Positions 51,045 through 61,095 are shown, numbered from the stretch's first letter. The stretch: 64,000 nucleotides of DNA from an uncultured Draconibacterium sp. (GCF_963676815.1 NZ_OY781365.1:4498501-4562500); one strand, 5' to 3'. Made by a program: numbers and translations. The notes: generated by a model from the sequence alone, not told the origin.

Positions 51045-53264
51045 CTATTCGTAGCCCGATTTCGGCCGGCTGTCCGCGGCCTGACCAAATTCTTTATTTG
51101 GTTTTGCAGCCATCGTAAATTCCAGTACGCCACCTTTAACAACATCAGCATGTGTGATGTAGCTTTTCGTGTATGGCTCGCCATTCAGGGTAACCGAATC
51201 GATATAGATATTTGTCTTGTTCAGATTTTTAGCTTTTACCTGAAATGTTTTGTCGCCCGGTAAAACTATGGTGGCCGACTCAAACAACGGACTACCAAAA
51301 ACATAAACACCGTTAGCCGGATTAACAGGGTAGAAGCCCATTGACGAGAATACGTACCATGCCGACATTTGTCCGCAGTCTTCGTTTCCACAAAGCCCGT
51401 CGGGTTGGTCGGTGTACATTTCGTTGTTAATGAAGTTGACACGTTCTGCAGTTTTCCATTGCTGGCCTGCAAAAGCGTACATGTATGGCACGTGATGTCC
51501 CGGCTCATTTCCGTGGGCATACATTCCAATCAATCCTGAAATGTCGTTTGATGCACCTTCGTTTAATGTTTCTTCGGTTGTAAATAGTTCATCCAGTTTT
51601 TCTGAAAAAGCTGTTTCACTGCCGAAAAGATTGATCAACCCATTTATATCCTGAGGAACCAACCAGGTATACTGCCAGGCATTTCCTTCGCAATAATCAT
51701 CGGCACGATGCTCCGAATGTACTGGATTAAATGGTGTACGCCAGCTTCCGTCAGCCATTCGTCCGCGCATAAAACCGGTTTCCTTGTTAAAATAGTTTTC
51801 GTAGTATTTTGCTCGTTTGGCAAATAATTCAAAGTCTTCGGCTTTTCCCAGTCTCTTTGCCATAGCTGCCACGCACCAGTCGTCGATGGCATATTCAAGC
51901 GCCATTGCAACCGATTCAACAGTTGAATCTGCAGGGATATAACCTTTTTCTTTTATAAAGTTCAATCCGCGCTCGTCCATCAGCATGGTCGATTTTACGG
52001 CTTCAAATGCTTTTTCGGCATCAAAACCGGTGTATCCTTTCAACAATGCATCGGCAATTACCGGAATGGCGTGGTTGCCCACCATGGTGTTGGTTTCGTT
52101 GCCGTGTAAATGCCATACCGGAAGTTTACCCTGCTGGTCGTATATGGCAAGCAATGTATTTACTATATCGTCTACACGATCCTGGTGAACCAGTGTAAAC
52201 AGCGGATGTGCTGCACGATACGTATCCCACAACGAAAATGTGGTGTAGGTATCGTAACCCGGATCAGTGTAATTTTTACCATCAGCACCGCGGTAATCGC
52301 CATTGGCATCGTCGAATAACGATGGCGCGATCATGGTGTGGTACAATGCCGTGTAAAATATGGTTTTATTTGATGTGTCGGTACTTTCAATTTTTATTTT
52401 GCCCAATTCTGTATTCCATTTTTCGCGGGCTTGAATTTTTGTCGCTTCAAAATCCCATTGGGCGAGTTCGGCATTTAGGTTGTTTTTAGCGCCATCGGCA
52501 CTAACCGGTGAGATAGCCGTTTTAACAAGTAGTTCGCCGTTTCCTTCAAATTCAAGTTGAACGGTGTTTATTCCTTTGTCGTTTTGGCGTAATAGTTGCA
52601 GCGATTTTATCGCTTTTGAAAATTCGGTGTGGAAGTATACTTTTTGGTCGGTTGCCCATCCTGTGGAATAACGTAATCCACTAATGCTGTGGTCGTCTTC
52701 CTGCTGAAGATCGGCTTTGGTGAGGTTGTCCCAACCTGTTCCGTAGGCAAGGTCGATAATTAGTTTTGAATTGCCGGGAGCGTTAAAATTGTATTTCTGA
52801 AATCCTACACGTTCTGTGGCAGTTAGTTCCGCCTGAACATTGTATTTCTCGATGTTAATGGAGTAAAAGCCAGGGCTGACCTGTTCGTCATCGTGTGTGT
52901 AAAGTGCACTCCAGGGGTAAGCTTCGTTTGTAGCTGTGTAATTAAACTCATCGGAAACGGGCATAAAAAGCAAATCGCCCAGATCGCCAATACCTGTTCC
53001 GCTTAAATGTGTGTGTGCAAAACCTATCAGAACCGAATCGGAATAATGATAGCCCGAGCACCAGTCCCAGGTTTCCTGCGCATTGTTCGGCCCGAGCTGA
53101 ACAGCACCAAAAGGAACGTTGGCTCCTACAAAAACATGTCCGTGGTAATCGCTGCCGATATACGGATCTACATAAGCTGAGAAATCTTCAGATTTAGGTG
53201 CCTGAGAGCACGAGAATACGAAGAGTGCCAAAAATGCATTAGCTGCAAAAATAATTCGGTTCAT
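51045..53264 (-). CDS. GH92 alpha-mannosidase, lipoprotein, copy B
   Basis: This is a 739-residue enzyme from the ATG at 53264, where the lipobox FSC puts the cysteine at residue 19. The frame is open seven codons further upstream. The sandwich domain begins YVDPYIGSDYHGHVFVGANV. The barrel has LWDTYRAAHPLFTLV, the acid motif EGNAWQYTW (E526), HGNEPGHH at 584-591 and CGNEDCGQMSAWYVFSSMG. All GH92 signature residues are intact, including the HGNEP stretch altered in copy A. It is probably a calcium-dependent alpha-mannosidase, plausibly alpha-1,2-active. It lies between SusD and the second GH92 gene. Confidence 0.93.
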   Translation of the reverse strand: MNRIIFAANAFLALFVFSCSQAPKSEDFSAYVDPYIGSDYHGHVFVGANVPFGAVQLGPNNAQETWDWCSGYHYSDSVLIGFAHTHLSGTGIGDLGDLLFMPVSDEFNYTATNEAYPWSALYTHDDEQVSPGFYSINIEKYNVQAELTATERVGFQKYNFNAPGNSKLIIDLAYGTGWDNLTKADLQQEDDHSISGLRYSTGWATDQKVYFHTEFSKAIKSLQLLRQNDKGINTVQLEFEGNGELLVKTAISPVSADGAKNNLNAELAQWDFEATKIQAREKWNTELGKIKIESTDTSNKTIFYTALYHTMIAPSLFDDANGDYRGADGKNYTDPGYDTYTTFSLWDTYRAAHPLFTLVHQDRVDDIVNTLLAIYDQQGKLPVWHLHGNETNTMVGNHAIPVIADALLKGYTGFDAEKAFEAVKSTMLMDERGLNFIKEKGYIPADSTVESVAMALEYAIDDWCVAAMAKRLGKAEDFELFAKRAKYYENYFNKETGFMRGRMADGSWRTPFNPVHSEHRADDYCEGNAWQYTWLVPQDINGLINLFGSETAFSEKLDELFTTEETLNEGASNDISGLIGMYAHGNEPGHHVPYMYAFAGQQWKTAERVNFINNEMYTDQPDGLCGNEDCGQMSAWYVFSSMGFYPVNPANGVYVFGSPLFESATIVLPGDKTFQVKAKNLNKTNIYIDSVTLNGEPYTKSYITHADVVKGGVLEFTMAAKPNKEFGQAADSRPKSGYE

Positions 53265-53371
53265 TTTGTTGAAATAGGTATGCAATTATAATGAATAATA
53301 CGGGAAAAGCAAACCGGCAATGCCGGTTGCCTAACCCGTAACCTTAAACTAAACTAGACTATGCGAAAGAT

Positions 53372-54943
53372 CTAGAAATTTGAATTTCCTGTATCCCACC
53401 ACAAGCGGGTACTTATTAAGTCATCACCTTTCATTGTTGCTACTGCGTTGGCTACAGCTTCGCTGTTACCGGTGCGTTCTGCATCAACAAATGGCATACG
53501 TTTGATCCACTCATCATTAGGAATTACACCCCAGTCAGAGCTACTGCTGTTTTGGTAAACCAAAGGAAGTTTTGGATATCCTGTTCTGCGGAAATCAGCC
53601 CAAGGCTCGTTAGGATTTGTAAATCCTGCGATCCATTTTTGAGTAATAATTTTTTCCAGTTTTTCTTCGTTTGTCGCAGCTTCGTCCCAAGCAACAGTTA
53701 CTGTTGAGCGAGAAACAAAGTCGTTAACATCACCAGAATAAGCAGCATCGTTGTAATCGATAGGAGTGCTTGTTGCATCCGCCAGGTATGCATCAACGCC
53801 ACCTGCTCCCCATTCGGCAAATGAAGCACGAATACCTGCTTCGTAATAGGCAGCGGCATCGCCTGCACCTTCCCAGCCACGTAATGCAGCTTCGGCAAGG
53901 TCGAAGTTAACTTCGGCAGCAGTAAGGTAGCTTCTTTCAGTAATTGAGCGGAAGCTTTCGTTGATCATTGAACAACCGGTGTGGTCGTCTTTGGCAACCA
54001 ACGATGCACCGTTACGAATACCTTTGTATGGTACTTCAGGGTGATCAGCAACCAATGACGCATTTGTTGCAGGCTGGAAATATGTTTCGATACGTGGGTC
54101 TTTTAAACCAACAAGGAAAGACTCCATTCCGGCCGACATACGTGTGTCGTTCCATTCGAAACAGATAACCGCCAGGTATAATTTACTTCCGTATAACGAA
54201 ATATTCAGGTTATCTCCGTTTTCAACGATCAAACCGGCAGGATCAGCGATTGCTTTTTCTCCTTCGGTTTTTGCCAAAGCAGGAGCAACTTTCGAAATAC
54301 GAATAGCCAAACGCAAACGCATTGAGTTTACCAGTTTCATCCACTGGCTAACATCACCGCCATAGCTGGCATCAAAACTTTGCATACCTGTGTAATCGGC
54401 ATTTGCAGAAAAGGTAGCCTGAATTTCATCTAATTTTGCAAACCATGCGTTGTATAATTCTTGTTCGCTATCGTAGTTGATAGTTGATTCAGTTGAACCA
54501 TACTCTGAATAAATAAGTGGACCGTGGTAAGTAGTCAGGCGCGACAATCCTAAAATCTGGATCAACTCGGCCCATTTTACAAATACATCGTAACCGCCAT
54601 CTTCGGCAATTTGAATTACCTGACGCGATGGAGCCATAATGCTACCGTAAATACGGTTCCAGTAAGTGTTCCAACGAATGTAGTAAGTGGTGTTGTTTAC
54701 ACCGCCAACAAAAGGAGTTGGAGTTGCCATATAATCGCAGAATGATTCTGCTACCAGGTTCTCTTCGATCTGGTGACCGAAAATATTGCTCAACATTGAA
54801 GGGAAATACGCTCCAACGTGGTTAAAGTTCTGTTCCAGTGACGAATCGCTGATTTGATACGGATTCGTGTTTGCCTCTTCAAACTCATCGGTACATGCAC
54901 CGGCCAAGAGGGCTACTATAAATAGGAATAATATTTTTTTCAT
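53372..54943 (-). CDS. SusD-like_2 surface glycan-binding lipoprotein, locus 2
   Basis: This 523-residue lipoprotein has the lipobox AGAC (cysteine 17) then TDEFEEANTNPYQIS, a typical SusD opening. The SusD-like_2 helical fold follows, with QWMKLVNSMRLRLAIRISKV near 207 and a C-terminal EKIITQKWIAGFTNPNEPW. It pairs with the SusC gene 13 bases upstream and precedes the two GH92 genes. The bound glycan is probably mannose-containing, judged from those enzymes. Confidence 0.93.
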   Translation of the reverse strand: MKKILFLFIVALLAGACTDEFEEANTNPYQISDSSLEQNFNHVGAYFPSMLSNIFGHQIEENLVAESFCDYMATPTPFVGGVNNTTYYIRWNTYWNRIYGSIMAPSRQVIQIAEDGGYDVFVKWAELIQILGLSRLTTYHGPLIYSEYGSTESTINYDSEQELYNAWFAKLDEIQATFSANADYTGMQSFDASYGGDVSQWMKLVNSMRLRLAIRISKVAPALAKTEGEKAIADPAGLIVENGDNLNISLYGSKLYLAVICFEWNDTRMSAGMESFLVGLKDPRIETYFQPATNASLVADHPEVPYKGIRNGASLVAKDDHTGCSMINESFRSITERSYLTAAEVNFDLAEAALRGWEGAGDAAAYYEAGIRASFAEWGAGGVDAYLADATSTPIDYNDAAYSGDVNDFVSRSTVTVAWDEAATNEEKLEKIITQKWIAGFTNPNEPWADFRRTGYPKLPLVYQNSSSSDWGVIPNDEWIKRMPFVDAERTGNSEAVANAVATMKGDDLISTRLWWDTGNSNF

Positions 54944-54956
54944 GATACTACTTTAC

Positions 54957-57900
54957 TTAGAATGTTACTTTTAAGTTGAAACCATAGGTTCTTGTAGCCG
55001 GTACGTTGAAGTTGTCAAGCGACTGTGAGTTCATGTCTGTACTCATTGTCAGTTCCGGATCGAAAGGAGCCTTTTTGTAGAAGAAGAACAGGTTTTGTCC
55101 AACTACCGAGAAAGATGCTGCTTGCAATGGAAGACCCAATTTGCGAACATCTAAATCGTATGAAAGTGCAAGCTGGCTCAAACGAATGTTTGTACGGTCG
55201 TAAACGTATGCTTCTGCAATACCGTTACGGTCTCCAACTGTTGTATAGTATGTTTTCGGATCAACCGAAGTAACTGCTGTTGTTCCCTGAATACCATCGA
55301 TTGCAACACCACCTGCATCGCGTGCATCGGCACTGCGTTGGCTAACACCGTATCCGTCTAACATAGCTTCTGTTTGGCTGAAAGCTTTTCCGCCAATTTT
55401 TGCATTTACAAGGAAACTCAATGAGAATTGTTTGTAATCGAAACTGTTGTTCCAACCCATGCTGAATTTAGGTTCAAGGTTACCCAAATATTCTCTTTCG
55501 GCAGTTCTCAACGGAGCACCGCTTTCTTCGTCTAACATAATCTGACCTGCATCGTTTCTTCTGAATTTGTATCCGTAAAGATCGCCAAACGAACCACCGG
55601 CAACAATGTAAGTAGTGTAACCTTCTGAGCTACCATACGAAATCCGTTTTCCTTCAAATTCAGGAACCAATTCTACAATCTCGTTTTTGTTACGCGAGAA
55701 GTTGATGTTGGTGTTCCATGCAAAATCACCTTTGTCGATAAGGTTACCTGTTAAAGTAATCTCAATACCTTTGTTCACAACTTCACCGGCGTTGATGTAA
55801 TAGTAAGTATAACCCGAACCGGATGGAGCATCAAGTGTGATGAATTGATCCTGACTGTTGATGTTGTAGTAAGTGAAATCAAGTCCTGCACGGCCTTCGA
55901 ATAAACGAAGATCGGTACCAATCTCAAAACTTCTGATCATTTCAGGTTTCAGGTTCGAGAATGGCTGCTGTGTGTTACGGTCAACACCGCCACCCGAGTT
56001 AATAGAGTGCATAGGATTTACCACGTTAAATGGTACTTCGTTGGCAACAGTACTGTATGATGTTCTCAATTTCCAGAAGCTCAGGAATTCAGGAGCATCA
56101 ATCATTTCAGTAACAATACCTGACAAACCAACTGATGGGTAAAAATATGATTCGTTACCTGTTCCGGCTAATGATGAAGACCAGTCGTTACGACCTGCTA
56201 CATCAAGGAAAAGCATGTCTTTGTAACCTAACTGAACGTTACCGAAAACACCTTGTTTAATAATTTCGCCTGCGTAGGTTGAGTGCACCTGAACATTGGT
56301 TGGCAAGTTGTCGAAATAAAATTCGTTAGCATACAACAGGTTGTTTGTACCGTTGTCAACCTGTACTCCGTCGCCGTAAGTACCGTGTTGGTAGCTGGCA
56401 CCTAAAACGCCGCTTACACTAATATCACCGAAATTGTTTTGGTAAGTGAAAATACCATCGGTGTAAAGCATTTTATCTTCGAATTTTTTGTAGCTCCAAC
56501 GACCTGTTGCCGAAATGTTGGTGCTGTTACCACCTGCGTAGAATTTTTGTTCGTATGATTTGCTTGAGTAGTCGTAGCTACCACGAGCCTGAAATTTCAG
56601 GTGATCAGTAATATCGTATTCGAGTGTTAAACTTGCAATTGCACGTTTAGTAATGTCTTCTTTTGGTTGGTTGTTGATGAGCCAGTATGGGTTCGACTGG
56701 TGGTGATCGGAAATAAACCAGTTTTGAGTATACATGTTACTTCCTTCGTCAAAAACCTGGTAATTTTCTTTGTAATCGGCAAAGTTTCTGTCGCGAGGAA
56801 AGAAATATAAACCGGTTAGCGGGTTCAGGTAATAACCTGCAGTGTAACGGTTTTTCGATTTTTCCGAAACCAACATTACGTTTGAGCTCACTTTCAGTTT
56901 ATCTTCCAATAATTTAGTCGACTGCTGGAAAGTAACGTTGTTTTTCTGGTATTCGTTATTTGGAATAACACCTTCAGCCGTTGTATTTCCGTACGAGAAG
57001 TAAGCTGTAGTTTTGTCGTTTCCTCCGCTAATCGACAGCGAGTTTACCAGGTTAAAACCAGTTTGAAAGAAATCGTCAACGTAATCGCTTGCATAATCAC
57101 CTTTTGTGTACGACCAGCTTTCTTTTGCACCACCTTCGCTGCCGTAAGTGAATTGCAGGTCAGGAGTTTCAGTAATACTTTCGAAAGTTGTGCTTGAGTT
57201 GAAGCTAACAGATGTTTTACCTTCTTTACCTTTTTTGGTATTGATGATAACAACACCGTTTGCTCCCTGGCTACCGTATAAAATAGCAGCGTTTGCACCT
57301 TTCAAAATGCTGATGCTTTCAATGTCGTCAGGGTTGATTTGTGAAAGACCGTCACCTTCGTCAGTTCCTCCCCACATACCTGATTGCTCACCTTTACGGT
57401 TTACCATCGGCACACCGTCGATTACGTAAAGCGGGTCGCTCGACTGGCTTAACGAGTGATTACCTCTTAAAACGGTTTTAGTAGAACCACCTGCTCCTGA
57501 AACACTTTTCTTAATTTCAAGACCTGCAGTTTTTCCACTCAAACTGTTCATGAAGTTCATGTCACGGGCTTTCATCATTTCGTCGCCCGAAACTTGTTGT
57601 GATGAGTAAGTCAGCGTTTTCTTGTCGCGCTGAATACCCAGAGCCGTTACCACAACCTCGTCCAGGTTTTGAGTGTCGGTCTCCATGTTTACATTTAAAT
57701 TGGCTTGACCGGTGTACGCAATTTCCTGCGTTAACATACCGATAAAGCTGAATACCACTACGTCACCTTCTTTTACATCTGTAAGTGTGTATTCTCCATC
57801 AAAATTAGTAATGGTACCGTTTGAAGTACCTTTTACCATAACAGTCACACCCGGTAGTGGTGCATCAGTTCCCTCCGTTACTTTACCTTTCAATTCTCCC

Positions 57901-58010
57901 TGCTGCGCCAATGCGGCAAAGCCCGAGAAAATGAAAATAAAAGCAACAGCAAATTTTGAGATCGATAGCCTTTTGGTTAGCTGGCTAATCGCTGAAAAAC
58001 AATTTTCCAT
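54957..58010 (-). CDS. SusC-like TonB-dependent outer-membrane transporter, locus 2
   Basis: It has 1017 residues from the ATG at 58010: an N-terminal export region ending at FAALAQQ, a carboxypeptidase-D-like domain with PLPGVTVMVKGTSNGT, the linker LDEVVVTALGI, a plug with LYVIDGVPM, and a barrel ending FNLKVTF. The frame extends to a TTG at 58049, but the ATG is preferred. It is the first gene of the GH92 operon and imports the oligosaccharides that the two mannosidases release or trim. The divergent neighbour is a transmembrane SARP regulator. Confidence 0.93.
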   Translation of the reverse strand: MENCFSAISQLTKRLSISKFAVAFIFIFSGFAALAQQGELKGKVTEGTDAPLPGVTVMVKGTSNGTITNFDGEYTLTDVKEGDVVVFSFIGMLTQEIAYTGQANLNVNMETDTQNLDEVVVTALGIQRDKKTLTYSSQQVSGDEMMKARDMNFMNSLSGKTAGLEIKKSVSGAGGSTKTVLRGNHSLSQSSDPLYVIDGVPMVNRKGEQSGMWGGTDEGDGLSQINPDDIESISILKGANAAILYGSQGANGVVIINTKKGKEGKTSVSFNSSTTFESITETPDLQFTYGSEGGAKESWSYTKGDYASDYVDDFFQTGFNLVNSLSISGGNDKTTAYFSYGNTTAEGVIPNNEYQKNNVTFQQSTKLLEDKLKVSSNVMLVSEKSKNRYTAGYYLNPLTGLYFFPRDRNFADYKENYQVFDEGSNMYTQNWFISDHHQSNPYWLINNQPKEDITKRAIASLTLEYDITDHLKFQARGSYDYSSKSYEQKFYAGGNSTNISATGRWSYKKFEDKMLYTDGIFTYQNNFGDISVSGVLGASYQHGTYGDGVQVDNGTNNLLYANEFYFDNLPTNVQVHSTYAGEIIKQGVFGNVQLGYKDMLFLDVAGRNDWSSSLAGTGNESYFYPSVGLSGIVTEMIDAPEFLSFWKLRTSYSTVANEVPFNVVNPMHSINSGGGVDRNTQQPFSNLKPEMIRSFEIGTDLRLFEGRAGLDFTYYNINSQDQFITLDAPSGSGYTYYYINAGEVVNKGIEITLTGNLIDKGDFAWNTNINFSRNKNEIVELVPEFEGKRISYGSSEGYTTYIVAGGSFGDLYGYKFRRNDAGQIMLDEESGAPLRTAEREYLGNLEPKFSMGWNNSFDYKQFSLSFLVNAKIGGKAFSQTEAMLDGYGVSQRSADARDAGGVAIDGIQGTTAVTSVDPKTYYTTVGDRNGIAEAYVYDRTNIRLSQLALSYDLDVRKLGLPLQAASFSVVGQNLFFFYKKAPFDPELTMSTDMNSQSLDNFNVPATRTYGFNLKVTF

Positions 58011-58073
58011 AAAATTTGTGTTAAGTTTAAATTTCAAATTTTTTAACAATTTTAAGCGGAGGTGATTTATTTG

Positions 58074-58133
58074 TGATTAATCACTGATTAACACGAATGA
58101 AAAACTTGTTAATTCAGATTAATATTTGATTAA
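58074..58133 (+). promoter_or_regulatory. Phased TGATTAA heptamers, candidate SARP operator
   Basis: TGATTAA at 58074, 58085 and 58127 and AGATTAA at 58116 form two pairs, each with 11-base spacing. A weaker TTGTTAA at 58106 falls on about the same helical phase. The first pair lies in a perfect palindrome GTGATTAATCAC (58073-58084) plus an adjoining copy. SARP regulators bind heptamer direct repeats at 11-base spacing. The site is 64 bases upstream of the SusC ATG on the divergent side. Confidence 0.45.
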
Positions 58134-58266
58134 TAATAATTGAAAGGGCACTGATAGAGTGTGTTGAGGGATTTTTGAATATTTATAATTAAATAGTTTT
58201 CAGTTAACGTTTGTTTCGAAAAATTTGCAATTTGTTGGTGGTTTAGCGTTTCTCACTTATAAAGGC

Positions 58267-58296
58267 CTGACAAAAAATGATTGTGCAATGTGTCAG
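58267..58296. promoter_or_regulatory. Inverted repeat in the divergent SusC/SARP region
   Basis: CTGACA (58267-58272) and TGTCAG (58291-58296) are inverted across 18 bases that hold the near-palindrome TTGTGCAA. It lies about 98 bases before the SARP start. No T run follows, so it is more likely an operator than a terminator. Confidence 0.35.
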
Positions 58297-58340
58297 AATA
58301 ACAAAATAAAAAATTTTGCAACATTACTTATATTAGATTG

Positions 58341-58371
58341 TTTCGATGAAACAGCTAAAATTATACTTTTG
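58341..58371 (+). promoter_or_regulatory. Promoter of the SARP regulator gene
   Basis: A -33-like TTTC (58341-58344), 19 bases, then the -7 element TACTTTTG (58364-58371). The spacing fits the Bacteroidota sigma consensus, and the ATG follows 22 bases later. Confidence 0.5.
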
Positions 58372-58393
58372 TGTCTCTATTAGCTAACTTGTA

Positions 58394-60928
58394 ATGCGGG
58401 GTATTTTTCTTATTTCATTTATTGTTTTATCAGTGGTATTTAAAAGTAATGCCAACGAGCATCGTGGTGTCTTTTTTAAATCAAAAGAAGTATCTCTTGA
58501 GAAACGTACTGGCATTGATCTTACCGAAGATGGTACCATTAGCTACCAAAACAGTTTTTCTATTGAATTTGATATTTTGTTTCGCGACCTCGATGAACGT
58601 TACGGTTATGTCCTGCAATTAAAAGAGACAAACGATGGTCATCAATTCGATCTTATTTATAATATCGACGGCCGTTTTCCCGATCTTTTTATCGTGCTGG
58701 ATAAGAAAGAAACGGGTTTACAAATGGCACTAACACGCGAGCAGATTGAACTGGTAAACCGCTGGCATAAATTTAAACTGGAGGTAAACGCAGTTTCCGG
58801 AGAAGTGGCTATGACTTTTGAAGGAAAGACAGTGCGCGATAAAATAGATTTACCGGTTTCGTCAGAATTAGAATGGACCTTTGGAATTGTAAACCGTTAT
58901 GGTTTCGAGATTGATGAAGTGCCGCCAATGTCGGTGCGTAATATTCGGTTTTCGGAACAAAATAACTTAAAATATTTTTGGCCTCTCGACTACTCCACCA
59001 ATTTTACGGTAAAAGATTCGATTGAGGGGAAAGTGGCCGAGATCACTAATCCGGCGTGGGTGGTTGAACAGCACCAAACCTGGAAGCAGGTGCGCTCGTT
59101 TGAATTTTCGGACTTGCCGCAAATTGCTTTTAACAAAAAATCAGAAGCATTTTATTTTGTTGAGCGCAAACAGGGCATTACAAAATTTAGCCTCAACGAA
59201 CGAAAAGTTAATACGATTAAATACCAGTCAGGAAATCCTTTTTACGAAGATGCCCAGCAGGTGTTTTTTGATAAAAACAATCGTTTACGAACTTACTCGA
59301 AATATAAAAATATTGTTCCGGCTTTTAACGAAGTCAACAGAACCTGGAACAACAGGTACGATACATTGGCTTATTTGCCAAAATACTGGCACCACAATAG
59401 TCTGCTAAATCCGGTTGATGGCAGTTTTACTGCAATAGCAGGATACGGTTTTTTTACTTATTTCAATACCATCCGAAAATTAAACGAAACCACAAATAAA
59501 TGGGAGGAACAGGAATTTAAAGGAGAACTGTTTGAACCGCGTTATCTGGCATCACTTGGGCAAAGTGATAATGATAGTGTTTATTATCTGTTTGGTGGAT
59601 TAGGTAACGAAACCGGGAAACAAATTTTGGGGAAAGAGTTTTACTACGATCTGTATAAGATCGATTTTGGAGCAGACACCATTTCAAAAGTGTGGGCGGT
59701 TGACGAAATAGGAGACGAAAGTTTTACTCCTGTAAATTCAATGATTATTAATGAACAGGAGAACTGTTTTTATACCCTCTGTTTTTCGCACAGTAATAAC
59801 GAAACAGATTTACAACTTTTAAAAGCTGATCTTGACAGCCCCGAGTATAAATTTGTTGGGAGTAAAATTCCTTATTCGTTTTACGACATTACCTCGTTTG
59901 CCGATTTGTATAACTGGCAAACCCACAATAAAATACTCGCACTTACAATGCACAAAACGGCGAGTGGAAAATTTAAGGTAAATATTTACTCATTAAATTA
60001 TCCGCCTTCAGAAAGTGAACTGACCCCGGCAGGTGAACAGGTGACCGGGAAATTTCCGGTAGCTTATTTTTTCTTTGGCGCATTGGCTTTGTTATTGATC
60101 GGTGCAGTTCTGATAATCCTTCGCAAATCGAAAAAAGCAAAGACAGAAGCGCAAAAGCCAACATTAAATTTGCTTACCGAGGACATAAATAGTAGCGACG
60201 AAATGTCGCAGGGACGCATCCTTACCTTCGGTGGATTTCAGGTTTTCGACAGAAACGGAAGAGAAATAACATATCGCTTTTCGCCAACATTAAAAGAACT
60301 GTTTCTTCTTATATTTCTGAATACGGTTGATGGAAATACAGGGATTTCTTCAAAAAAAATACAGGATTATTTATGGCCTGATAAGCCCGAGCATAACGCA
60401 AAAAATAATCGCGGAGTAAATATCAAAAAGCTACGTTCAATTTTGGAGGATGTAGGGGATATTTCAATCACTTTTGATGGAAACTATTGGCGGATGACGC
60501 ATTGCGAAGATGTATTTTGTGATTTCGAATATGTGAAAGCATACTACCAAAAGGGATTTGATATTTCGCGTATCAAGGAATTCAATACGGTGATGAGTAT
60601 TTTGAGCCGCGGTAATTTCCTTGTAAACACTGAAACCGAGTGGCTCGACAGGTGGAAAGACGATATTTCGGGAAGAATTGTTAACCGCCTTGAAGAAGTT
60701 TGTGAGCTATTGGACATTCGGAAAAATGAAAAGGAACTGCTTGAAATTACCGATGTGCTTTTTACCTTCGATCAAATGAACGAAAACGCGCTGGAATTAA
60801 AATGTAATATCCTTTATCACCAGGGAAAACACAGTTTGGCTAAGGAAATATACAACCACTACATTAAGTTGTATAAGAACCTTTATAACGAAGATTTTTC
60901 GCGATCCTTCAAGGATGTGGTTAGTTAG
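58394..60928 (+). CDS. Transmembrane SARP-type regulator with periplasmic lectin-like sensor
   Basis: This 844-residue one-component regulator spans the membrane. A signal peptide (1-20) is followed by a concanavalin/LamG-like domain (about 25-205), a kelch-like propeller (about 230-545), one membrane helix (about 553-575, YFFFGALALLLIGAVLIIL) and a basic stop-transfer KSKKAK. The cytoplasmic part has an OmpR/SARP-type winged helix (about 605-700, GRILTFGGFQVFDRNGREIT to LRSILEDVGDI) and a bacterial-activator TPR domain (about 705-844, CDFEYVKAYYQKG). It is divergent from the SusC-SusD-GH92-GH92 operon and probably switches it on when glycan binds outside. The domain calls are by eye; the propeller is the least certain. 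Confidence 0.8.
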   Translation: MRGIFLISFIVLSVVFKSNANEHRGVFFKSKEVSLEKRTGIDLTEDGTISYQNSFSIEFDILFRDLDERYGYVLQLKETNDGHQFDLIYNIDGRFPDLFIVLDKKETGLQMALTREQIELVNRWHKFKLEVNAVSGEVAMTFEGKTVRDKIDLPVSSELEWTFGIVNRYGFEIDEVPPMSVRNIRFSEQNNLKYFWPLDYSTNFTVKDSIEGKVAEITNPAWVVEQHQTWKQVRSFEFSDLPQIAFNKKSEAFYFVERKQGITKFSLNERKVNTIKYQSGNPFYEDAQQVFFDKNNRLRTYSKYKNIVPAFNEVNRTWNNRYDTLAYLPKYWHHNSLLNPVDGSFTAIAGYGFFTYFNTIRKLNETTNKWEEQEFKGELFEPRYLASLGQSDNDSVYYLFGGLGNETGKQILGKEFYYDLYKIDFGADTISKVWAVDEIGDESFTPVNSMIINEQENCFYTLCFSHSNNETDLQLLKADLDSPEYKFVGSKIPYSFYDITSFADLYNWQTHNKILALTMHKTASGKFKVNIYSLNYPPSESELTPAGEQVTGKFPVAYFFFGALALLLIGAVLIILRKSKKAKTEAQKPTLNLLTEDINSSDEMSQGRILTFGGFQVFDRNGREITYRFSPTLKELFLLIFLNTVDGNTGISSKKIQDYLWPDKPEHNAKNNRGVNIKKLRSILEDVGDISITFDGNYWRMTHCEDVFCDFEYVKAYYQKGFDISRIKEFNTVMSILSRGNFLVNTETEWLDRWKDDISGRIVNRLEEVCELLDIRKNEKELLEITDVLFTFDQMNENALELKCNILYHQGKHSLAKEIYNHYIKLYKNLYNEDFSRSFKDVVS

Positions 60929-61007
60929 AATAATTCAATTACCCCATTAAAGTTTCTTGATAATACTTCTTCTCTTATGTTTAATAACATTTGATAGTTG
61001 AGTTATT

Positions 61008-61047
61008 AAACGCCAAAGAACTTATGAAAAGAGCGTTTTTTTCTTAA
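61008..61047 (+). terminator. Weak terminator after the SARP gene
   Basis: AAACGC and GCGTTT (6 bp) enclose a 19-base loop followed by a T run. It lies 80 bases after the stop. Confidence 0.4.
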
Positions 61048-61095
61048 ACTTTGTTTTCATAGTTAATCTATATTAAAAACCAAAACTGTAAACTA

